Shown here in pieces: positions 1-5,507 of a stretch of DNA of 5,507 bases. A model generated the notes under the pieces. It searched no databases and was not told the DNA's origin. It saw nothing but the letters and a program-made list of their open reading frames with translations. Position numbers and translations under genes: made by a program. Source of the stretch: Gammaproteobacteria bacterium (GTDB lineage: Bacteria; Pseudomonadota; Gammaproteobacteria; Tenderiales; Tenderiaceae); NCBI GenBank assembly GCA_027001525.1, contig JALTMR010000220.1:1-5507 (forward strand), in the 5' to 3' direction. The first letter of the stretch is position 1; every line of letters starts with the position of its first letter.

Positions 1-1
1 C

Positions 2-1156
2 CTGATCCAGTACCAAAGAATGAGACGTTTCTACCGTCCGATCCTGAGCGAGGGAGTGCACGGCCTGTTCAGTACCGCGCTAGATGAACTGGAAAACTCA
101 CTCAAGGCGATGGAGGAAAACTACTGGCGCAGCAACGCGAACCGGGTGCAAGCAGAGCTGGGAGAGATCAAGGCCGCCAGTCTGCTGGCCAACCTCCTGG
201 GCATCCAGCAGGATCTGGTCACCGTCACGGAAGAGATGCAAGACGTGGAGCAGCGCTCAGGCGAGGCTGCACAGAACGCCCAAAGCAGTCTGACGTCAGT
301 ACAACGGGTCATGAATAACGGCCAGCAGGTCAACAGCAAGATTGTCGACCTGCGTGACTCATCCCGCATGCTGGATAGCAGCAGCAGCGAAATTGCCCAA
401 GTTGTCAGCCTGATCACCTCCATCGCCGAGCAGACCAACCTGCTGGCACTCAATGCAGCCATTGAGGCGGCCCGGGCGGGCGAGCAGGGCAGAGGCTTTG
501 CCGTAGTGGCCGACGAAGTGCGTACCCTGGCGGAAAATACCAAAGACGCCACCGCCCGGATCGATGGCATCATCAAACAGGTACTCCAGGCCAGCGAACT
601 CATTGCCAGAGACTCCGGCGAGATCGAAACACTCAGCACCAATAACAGCACCCTGGTGGCCGAGTTTGACCAGGCCTTCCGTCAATTTGCCAACGTCGCA
701 CAACACACCTACGAGTGGGTCTCACACGCCAGCATGGTAAACAACGTATCGCTGACCAAGGTAGACCACCTGCTCTATATGCAGCGCGCCTACCGGGGAT
801 TGGATCAGGGCATCGACTCACCCGAAGCCAAAGCGGTCATGGTGGATGAGCACAATTGCCGGTTTGGCAAGTGGCTGCTGTTGGACGAGGGCGGCGGCAA
901 ATATCAGCACCTGCCCAGCTTTGAAAAAATATCGGGCCCGCACCATCAGGTTCACCAGCGTGTCCACGATGCGCTGCAACTGTCCGATGCGGATTTAAGC
1001 CGCGACATTGAAACCCAGCAGCTGATTGTCGACACCATGAAAAAAGCGGAAGAGGGCAGCCGCACACTGGTTGATATACTGGGCCAACTGGTGAAGGAAA
1101 AGAGTGCCTATGAAGCGCCCGCAGGTGACGAGCAAACCGAGGTCAGGCTGTTTTAA
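2..1156 (+). CDS. Methyl-accepting chemotaxis protein with C-terminal CZB domain (5' partial)
   Basis: Chemoreceptor that signals to the CheA/CheW array. The frame is open to the left edge (LIQYQR precedes the first ATG at 20), so the true start and probably the sensor or membrane part lie outside. Numbering from the ATG at 20: residues about 45-240 are a long coiled-coil hairpin whose tip carries the hallmark [16 protein letters not shown] (140-155) and [18 protein letters not shown] (157-174). Residues about 245-360 form a chemoreceptor zinc-binding (CZB) domain with expected ligands His250, Cys280 (in CRFGKW), His308 and His312 (HHQVH). No membrane segment lies in the visible part, so it may be a soluble receptor or have its membrane helices upstream. 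The C-terminus (TEVRLF) lacks a CheR-tethering NWETF-like pentapeptide. Known for the family: CZB domains sense zinc and, through the Zn-bound Cys, oxidants such as HOCl. The actual ligand here cannot be read. Confidence 0.95.
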   Translation: MIQYQRMRRFYRPILSEGVHGLFSTALDELENSLKAMEENYWRSNANRVQAELGEIKAASLLANLLGIQQDLVTVTEEMQDVEQRSGEAAQNAQSSLTSVQRVMNNGQQVNSKIVDLRDSSRMLDSSSSEIAQVVSLITSIAEQTNLLALNAAIEAARAGEQGRGFAVVADEVRTLAENTKDATARIDGIIKQVLQASELIARDSGEIETLSTNNSTLVAEFDQAFRQFANVAQHTYEWVSHASMVNNVSLTKVDHLLYMQRAYRGLDQGIDSPEAKAVMVDEHNCRFGKWLLLDEGGGKYQHLPSFEKISGPHHQVHQRVHDALQLSDADLSRDIETQQLIVDTMKKAEEGSRTLVDILGQLVKEKSAYEAPAGDEQTEVRLF

Positions 1157-1195
1157 TCCTCCACTGCTCCGGTATTTCAGGAAAACATCTGCACC

Positions 1196-1229
1196 AGACT
1201 CGCCAGCCAGAGCACTGACTGGCGACTCT
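1196..1229 (+). terminator. Imperfect hairpin after the chemoreceptor, possible terminator
   Basis: TCGCCAG (1200-1206) pairs with CTGGCGA (1219-1225). One C/A mismatch further in, CAG (1208-1210) pairs with CTG (1215-1217) around an AGCA tetraloop. Outside, AGA/TCT adds three pairs after a C/C mismatch. It starts 39 nt after the chemoreceptor stop, between convergent genes. The T-run downstream is poor (ATTTTAA at 1239-1245, about 10 nt away), so intrinsic termination is uncertain; it could instead be an RNA 3'-end stabiliser. Confidence 0.4.
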
Positions 1230-1246
1230 ATGGTACGAATTTTAAC

Positions 1247-1273
1247 GCCCCCGCCGTTCCACCTGGACGGGGC
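1247..1273 (-). terminator. GC-rich hairpin after the peroxidase gene, weak terminator candidate
   Basis: Read leftward, just past the peroxidase TAG, CCGTCC can pair with GGAACGG (one bulged A) around an AGGT loop. An alternative outer GCCCC/GGGGC pairing uses 1269-1273 with 1247-1251. The sequence that follows on the minus strand (GTTAAAATT) has no real U-tract, so this is a position-based suggestion only. Confidence 0.25.
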
Positions 1274-1285
1274 TTCGCTCGTCCA

Positions 1286-2299
1286 CTAGTCCGGCAAAAC
1301 GGGAGGTCTCTGAACAGTGAATTCACCGGTCAGTGTCTCCAGAAACGCCACCAAATGATCCGCCTGTTCATCGGTGATATCGCGATTCAACTGCACTCGG
1401 GCCATCACCCTGACCGCCTTGTTCAGCGTCGCCACGGAACCGTTGTGAAAATAGGGGGCCGTCAGTGCGATATTGCGCAGCGAAGGCACGCGCCACAGGC
1501 TTGGCGTTCGGTCGCTCCCCTGGTTGCGGTGCCCCTCATCTTCCTGAAGACCAAGCAGCTTGTCGTACTCACTGCGATTGGCGGGGAAGTATTGGTAAAA
1601 CACCTCACCATTGGGCAGCACCGGGCCGGCGAAGTTGGGGCCGTTGTGGCAGCGGATGCAGCCGAGTTTTTCAAACTCCTTCATGCCCGCCATGGCCTTT
1701 TTATTCAGTGCCGTTTTGTCGCCCCGAAGGTACTGATCAAACAGCGCATTGGGAGTAATCAGGGTCCGCTCGTAAGCGGCAATCGCCTTGGCAATGTTGT
1801 CGTAAGTCACCGGATCGTCACCGCCAAAGATCTCAACAAACTGCTCCCGGTAACCGGGTATCGAGGCGATGCGGTCAACCGCAGATGCTTCGTGGGTGAT
1901 ACCCATCTCCAGCGGATTCAGAATCGGCCCCTTGGCCTGCTCTTCCAGAGACGGCGCGCGGCCATCCCAAAACTGGGAGCTCAGAAAAGCGGCGTTCCAG
2001 ACGGAAGGTGCCGAACGCCCCCCCAGCTGGCCATCCACACCGATGGACGTGGAGCGACTGTCGGTGCCATTGCCGGCAACATCATGACAAAAATTACAGG
2101 AAACGGTGTCGTCTTTGGACAGGCGTGGATCAAAAAACAGCTGTTTGCCCAAGATGACCTTGGCAGCGGTGGTCGGGTTATCTGCGGGCTCCGGCGCTTT
2201 CAATGGCAATGGCTGAAAGCCCCAGTCCGCGGCAAAACTCGGCGCGCTTAGCGCCAACAACAGAACTGCAGCAAAAGAAGTGCATTTGTTACGTATCAT
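1286..2299 (-). CDS. ccpA: Diheme cytochrome c peroxidase (CcpA/MauG family), periplasmic
   Basis: Reduces H2O2 to water in the periplasm using electrons from small cytochromes or cupredoxins. The start at 2299 (337 aa) is chosen because it follows a G-rich ribosome site and begins a Sec signal peptide (positively charged MIRNK, hydrophobic core AAVLLLAL, cleavage near SFA|A, residues 23/24); the frame stays open upstream but without a credible start. Heme-binding motifs are CNFCH (68-72) and CIRCH (214-218). Likely distal Met ligand of the high-potential heme is M299 (VRVMARVQL). Trp111 (QFWDGR), Gln121 and Glu131 match, at exact spacing from the first CxxCH, the inter-heme Trp and catalytic Gln/Glu of Pseudomonas CCP (remembered numbering W94, Q104, E114). 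The matching position for its distal His71 is Val88, and the Ca-site Asn79 is Ser96. Length is normal for the family. It lies convergent to the chemoreceptor and divergent from the hydrolase. Confidence 0.95.
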   Translation of the reverse strand: MIRNKCTSFAAVLLLALSAPSFAADWGFQPLPLKAPEPADNPTTAAKVILGKQLFFDPRLSKDDTVSCNFCHDVAGNGTDSRSTSIGVDGQLGGRSAPSVWNAAFLSSQFWDGRAPSLEEQAKGPILNPLEMGITHEASAVDRIASIPGYREQFVEIFGGDDPVTYDNIAKAIAAYERTLITPNALFDQYLRGDKTALNKKAMAGMKEFEKLGCIRCHNGPNFAGPVLPNGEVFYQYFPANRSEYDKLLGLQEDEGHRNQGSDRTPSLWRVPSLRNIALTAPYFHNGSVATLNKAVRVMARVQLNRDITDEQADHLVAFLETLTGEFTVQRPPVLPD

Positions 2300-2304
2300 A
2301 GGTA

Positions 2305-2310
2305 TCCCCC
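2305..2310 (-). promoter_or_regulatory. G-rich ribosome binding site of the peroxidase
   Basis: GGGGGA on the minus strand, 5 nt before the ATG at 2299. It supports this start over longer in-frame options. A similar G-rich site precedes the small exported protein gene. Confidence 0.6.
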
Positions 2311-2323
2311 GGTGGTTGGATTG

Positions 2324-2349
2324 GGCGTCCTCTCCTACGCCTTTTGGCG
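2324..2349 (-). promoter_or_regulatory. Two mutually exclusive hairpins in the peroxidase leader
   Basis: On the minus strand CGCC (2349-2346), AAAA and GGCG (2341-2338) make a short hairpin. The same GGCG plus T can instead pair with ACGCC (2328-2324), exposing AGGAGAGG in the loop. The loop resembles both a Shine-Dalgarno sequence with no start codon after it and the GGA-in-loop sites bound by CsrA/RsmA. It lies about 25-50 nt upstream of the peroxidase ATG. The pairing is visible; a regulatory role is inference. Confidence 0.25.
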
Positions 2350-2471
2350 ACCGACTGAAAAAACCATGAGGCACAGCAGAACGCTCCAGCACACCACAGG
2401 CGCACTCGGGATCAACACAAAAACAGCGGAAAGCCCCCTCCAAGAGCGATAAAACCGTGTTTCTTCGCCGA

Positions 2472-2489
2472 ACGATGTTCTGACATCGT
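2472..2489. promoter_or_regulatory. 18-bp perfect inverted repeat, candidate operator
   Basis: ACGATGT TCTG ACATCGT: two perfect 7-bp arms around 4 bp, about 170-190 bp upstream of the peroxidase start and 230 bp upstream of the hydrolase start. No U-tract follows on either strand, so it does not look like a terminator. Its size and symmetry fit a dimeric regulator site. It does not match the FNR/ANR (TTGAT-N4-ATCAA) consensus, and I cannot assign the regulator. Confidence 0.35.
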
Positions 2490-2541
2490 GCTCACAGATA
2501 GCTGATTCAACAAGCCGTTAAACATCCATGAGAAATGCAAC

Positions 2542-2568
2542 ATTAAACATAGAGCTAGTCCAAGTCAA
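2542..2568 (-). promoter_or_regulatory. Weak sigma70-like promoter candidate for the peroxidase
   Basis: On the minus strand TTGACT (2568-2563, 5 of 6 match) is followed by TTTAAT (2547-2542, 5 of 6 match). The spacer is only 15 bp, shorter than the usual 16-18. Transcription would start near 2535, giving a leader of about 235 nt that would include the 18-bp palindrome. Confidence 0.3.
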
Positions 2569-2697
2569 GAATTAACCCGCCTGGGAAAGCAGAATAATAC
2601 CTGGTGAATTTATTGGGATATAACCCGACCAGCCCCGTGACCACACCCCGTCGAACGAGACCGCTATGGGTTCGATTCGCCCCCCGTTGCCGCACGG

Positions 2698-2710
2698 ATT
2701 GTTTTACAAT
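2698..2710 (+). promoter_or_regulatory. -10-like TACAAT inside a small palindrome just before the hydrolase ATG
   Basis: ATTGT TTT ACAAT is a perfect 5-bp inverted repeat, and its right part contains TACAAT (2705-2710), 5 of 6 match to a -10 box. Only six bases (GCCCCC) separate it from the ATG at 2717, so transcription from this -10 would begin at or next to the start codon. No good -35 is seen at 16-18 bp; TTGCCG at 2687 is only 12 bp away. Confidence 0.3.
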
Positions 2711-2716
2711 GCCCCC

Positions 2717-3439
2717 ATGCCCTATCCCTACACCACCCGTATCAGCAACCGCGCCAAACGACTACAGATCCGCATTGAACCCTCCGGGAAAGTAGAGGTG
2801 GTCATCCCCAGGCAATTTGACCACCGCCAGGTGGCCGGCTTTGTCGCTCAGCAGCACGCCTGGATCAAACGGACCTTGCAACGCCTCCAGCAGCAGCCGG
2901 CCACTACCGCACAGAAAGTGCCGCTGCCGGAGCAGGTCTCTCTGCCCGCCCTGCAACAGCAGTGGCAAATCACATACACAACACAGTCGCGGCCTCGCCT
3001 CCAGAACAGCCCGCATCAACCCGGTTCCATCCACATCGCGGGGAGAGACGAACAACACCACCACGCCCTGCTGCTGGCATGGCTGCACGAACAGGCCAAA
3101 GAGCAGCTCATCCCCTGGCTGCGCACGGTCAGCGCTGAAATCTCCCTCCCCTTCCAGCGCGCCACCGTTCGAGCCCAGAAAACCCGCTGGGGCAGCTGCT
3201 CGGCCCAGGGTAATATCAACCTCAATCGCAGCCTGCTGTTTCTCCGGCCTGACCTGGTGCGCTATCTATTTATTCACGAGCTGTGTCATACCGTGCACCT
3301 GAACCACTCCCCCCGTTACTGGCAGTTGGTGGCCACCTTTGAGCCCAATTATCAAACGCTGGATAAATCCCTGCGCAAGGCGATGCAGACGGTGCCGGAG
3401 TGGGCCCGCCCGGGCTATGTCCATAGCGCGAGCGAATAA
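2717..3439 (+). CDS. YgjP-like (M48-type, DUF45) metal-dependent hydrolase
   Basis: 240 aa from the ATG at 2717. A longer start at 2666 adds 17 residues (MGSIRPPLPHGLFYN...) that look like translated promoter sequence; I prefer 2717 because the protein then begins right at the first beta strand of the family (RISNRAKRLQIRIEPSG), although neither start has a clear ribosome site. The N-terminal part (about 8-60) has the basic-strand and WIK pattern typical of YgjP proteins. The C-terminal metallo-core has TRWGSCS (156-162) and HELCHTVHLNHS, giving a HExxH motif with probable metal ligands His187, His191 and His197 and catalytic Glu188. There is no signal peptide or membrane segment, so it is probably cytoplasmic. 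The family is usually annotated as metallopeptidase-like; E. coli YgjP has been annotated as a UTP pyrophosphatase, so the substrate is open. No clear terminator follows it, so read-through into the next gene is possible. Confidence 0.9.
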   Translation: MPYPYTTRISNRAKRLQIRIEPSGKVEVVIPRQFDHRQVAGFVAQQHAWIKRTLQRLQQQPATTAQKVPLPEQVSLPALQQQWQITYTTQSRPRLQNSPHQPGSIHIAGRDEQHHHALLLAWLHEQAKEQLIPWLRTVSAEISLPFQRATVRAQKTRWGSCSAQGNINLNRSLLFLRPDLVRYLFIHELCHTVHLNHSPRYWQLVATFEPNYQTLDKSLRKAMQTVPEWARPGYVHSASE

Positions 3440-3452
3440 GCTGAAGCCCGGC

Positions 3453-3505
3453 GTGACTGGATCACCAGAATAGGCTATACCTATAAAACTGAGCATTTCA
3501 CTCAG
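3453..3505 (+). promoter_or_regulatory. Candidate promoter with overlapping short palindromes upstream of the small exported protein
   Basis: GTGACT (3453-3458) and TATACC (3476-3481), 17 bp apart, each match 4 of 6 sigma70 positions; TATAAA at 3482 is an alternative -10. Three short inverted repeats lie here: CTGG ATCA CCAG (3457-3468), ATAGG CTATA CCTAT (3470-3484, over the -10) and CTGAG CATTTCA CTCAG (3489-3505). These could be operators or leader hairpins; none matches a regulator site I recognise. Confidence 0.35.
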
Positions 3506-3526
3506 GATAAGTTGTACTACGTTCGT

Positions 3527-3533
3527 GGGGGGA
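3527..3533 (+). promoter_or_regulatory. G-rich ribosome binding site of the small exported protein
   Basis: GGGGGGA lies 6 nt before the ATG at 3540. It decides the start: the upstream in-frame GTG at 3525 overlaps this site and would only add five residues in front of the signal peptide. Confidence 0.6.
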
Positions 3534-3539
3534 CGAAAT

Positions 3540-3926
3540 ATGCAAACACCAAGCAAACTGCTATACGCAGCCGCCCTGGCACTTGGCCTGGGAGCCAACG
3601 CCTTTGCCGGCGACACCACCAGCGCCACCAGGACCATGGCTCACATCATGATCAATATGAACCACTACCCGCAAGAGAGCGAGAAAGCGGAACTGAAGCA
3701 GATCGCCGAAAGCACCTCGGCCACGACGGCTGAACATATTCTGGCCACCAGCCTGCTTAACGTGAATCACAAGATTCGCCAGGAGGACAAGCCCATGCTG
3801 CGACGTGTGATGACCAGCGCCGCCAGCTCCGAAACCGAACGTCAACTGGCCAAGGCGCTGTTTCGCCTCAAGCACCGCGTCAGCGATAAAGACAAAGAGG
3901 TATTGAGCCAGTTGGCCGACCATTAG
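3540..3926 (+). CDS. Small exported protein of unknown function with three 35-residue helical repeats
   Basis: 128 aa. I do not recognise the family. Residues 1-23 are a Sec signal peptide (MQTPSK, hydrophobic YAAALALGLG, cleavage near AFA|G), and no other membrane segment follows, so the mature product (about 105 aa) should be periplasmic or secreted. It is almost entirely three copies of one unit starting at residues 33, 68 and 103, the last truncated at the C-terminus. Unit position 2 is Ala, 10 is His (His42, His77, His112), 17 is Lys and 20 is Leu in all three; positions 7-10 read NMNH, NVNH and RLKH. Each unit looks like a helix pair joined by a charged turn, comparable in size to TPR-type helical repeats but without their signature. 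There are no cysteines, so no CxxCH heme site. It lies 100 bp after the hydrolase gene with its own candidate promoter, and a strong hairpin follows 17 nt after the stop. Confidence 0.85.
   Translation: MQTPSKLLYAAALALGLGANAFAGDTTSATRTMAHIMINMNHYPQESEKAELKQIAESTSATTAEHILATSLLNVNHKIRQEDKPMLRRVMTSAASSETERQLAKALFRLKHRVSDKDKEVLSQLADH
3636..3923 (+). repeat. Threefold 105-bp coding repeat (35-residue unit)
   Basis: Units are 3636-3740, 3741-3845 and 3846-3923 (26 residues). Similarity is clear in protein (M/L-A at the start, H at unit position 10, E/D-K at 16-17, L at 20, Q/R then I/V/L at 22-23) but weak in DNA, so the duplication is old rather than a slippage product. Confidence 0.75.
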
Positions 3927-3942
3927 GGGACGATCTCGACCA

Positions 3943-3969
3943 CCGGGGCGACGGGGATCGTCGCTCCGG
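3943..3969 (+). terminator. Strong hairpin between convergent genes, probable terminator
   Basis: CCGGGGCGACG (3943-3953) pairs with CGTCGCTCCGG (3959-3969) in an 11-bp stem with a GGGAT loop. Transcribed rightward the only irregular pair is G-U; transcribed leftward that position becomes a C/A mismatch, so the structure favours ending the small protein's message. A competing GACGATC/GATCGTC pairing (3929-3935 with 3956-3962) overlaps it. The T-rich tail is weak (CATCATTTCA). It may also act for glgX, whose stop lies 17 nt away on the other side. Confidence 0.6.
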
Positions 3970-3985
3970 CCATCATTTCACAAAG

Positions 3986-5506
<1,521 letters not shown>

Positions 5507-5507
5507 G

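Larger units (their letters stand above)
2300..2716. other. Divergent intergenic region without a convincing gene
   Basis: This 417-bp stretch separates the leftward peroxidase from the rightward hydrolase. The peroxidase frame remains open leftward-upstream to a TGA near 2495, but that extension (starting TTG at 2443) would bury the signal peptide 48 residues inside the protein, so I treat it as untranslated. The part around 2500-2625 is AT-rich relative to the genes, as expected for promoters. I see no RNA gene and no direct repeats. Separate entries list the palindrome, promoter candidates and leader hairpins. Confidence 0.7.

Noticed and set aside
1355..2251. Long rightward open frame (298 codons) opposite the peroxidase
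   Set aside because: It lies entirely antisense to a gene with clear heme motifs and a signal peptide, and its translation has no recognisable domain. It is a GC-driven shadow frame.
2324..2349. Idea that the peroxidase leader is a c-di-GMP or other known riboswitch
   Set aside because: Only two short stems are visible, and none of the conserved core motifs of known riboswitch classes that I could check by eye is present.
2300..2443. 48-residue N-terminal extension of the peroxidase from a TTG at 2443
   Set aside because: It would put the signal peptide in the middle of the protein. The ATG at 2299 has a ribosome site and a proper signal peptide directly after it.
2665..2685. GGGTTCGATTC resembling a tRNA T-loop, possible tRNA end or integration site remnant
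   Set aside because: The flanking bases do not form the five-pair T-stem, no acceptor stem or CCA is present, and no integrase or flanking direct repeat is in the window.
2604..2795. Short rightward open frame (63 codons) upstream of and overlapping the hydrolase
   Set aside because: It overlaps the hydrolase in another frame, has no ribosome site and is a proline-rich translation with no recognisable feature.
3540..3926. Idea that the small repeat protein is a c-type cytochrome partnering the peroxidase
   Set aside because: It has no cysteine and therefore no CxxCH motif. The periodic His residues alone do not support heme binding.

Overview
The window looks like ordinary chromosome of a Gram-negative bacterium, most likely a gammaproteobacterium. 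The support is moderately high GC, a diheme cytochrome c peroxidase with a Sec signal peptide, a CZB-type chemoreceptor and a bacterial GlgX. No genus can be named from sequence alone. There is no sign of a mobile element, CRISPR array, rRNA or tRNA, and codon use looks even throughout.

Layout, left to right. (1) A chemoreceptor, cut at its 5' end by the window edge, runs rightward to 1156 and ends in a zinc-binding CZB domain. (2) A 129-bp convergent gap with two GC-rich hairpins follows. (3) A periplasmic diheme cytochrome c peroxidase runs leftward (2299 to 1286). (4) A 417-bp divergent region (2300-2716) holds no convincing gene, but contains an 18-bp palindrome, a weak leftward promoter candidate and two mutually exclusive leader hairpins. 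(5) A YgjP/M48-type metal-dependent hydrolase runs rightward from 2717, possibly from a leaderless message. (6) A small exported protein of 128 aa (3540-3926) is built from a 35-residue helical unit repeated three times; I do not recognise its family. (7) A strong 11-bp-stem hairpin separates it from (8) glycogen debranching enzyme GlgX, running leftward and cut at its 5' end by the right window edge.

The genes do not form one operon: strands alternate (+, -, +, +, -) and only the hydrolase and the small repeat protein are codirectional, 100 bp apart with a candidate promoter between them. The one functional theme is tentative. CZB receptors are known to respond to zinc or oxidants through a Zn-Cys centre, and the convergent neighbour detoxifies hydrogen peroxide in the periplasm. 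The points most worth a second look are the three-repeat exported protein and the peroxidase, where a valine sits at the position normally occupied by the histidine that caps the peroxidatic heme. I found no evidence of a new multi-gene system.
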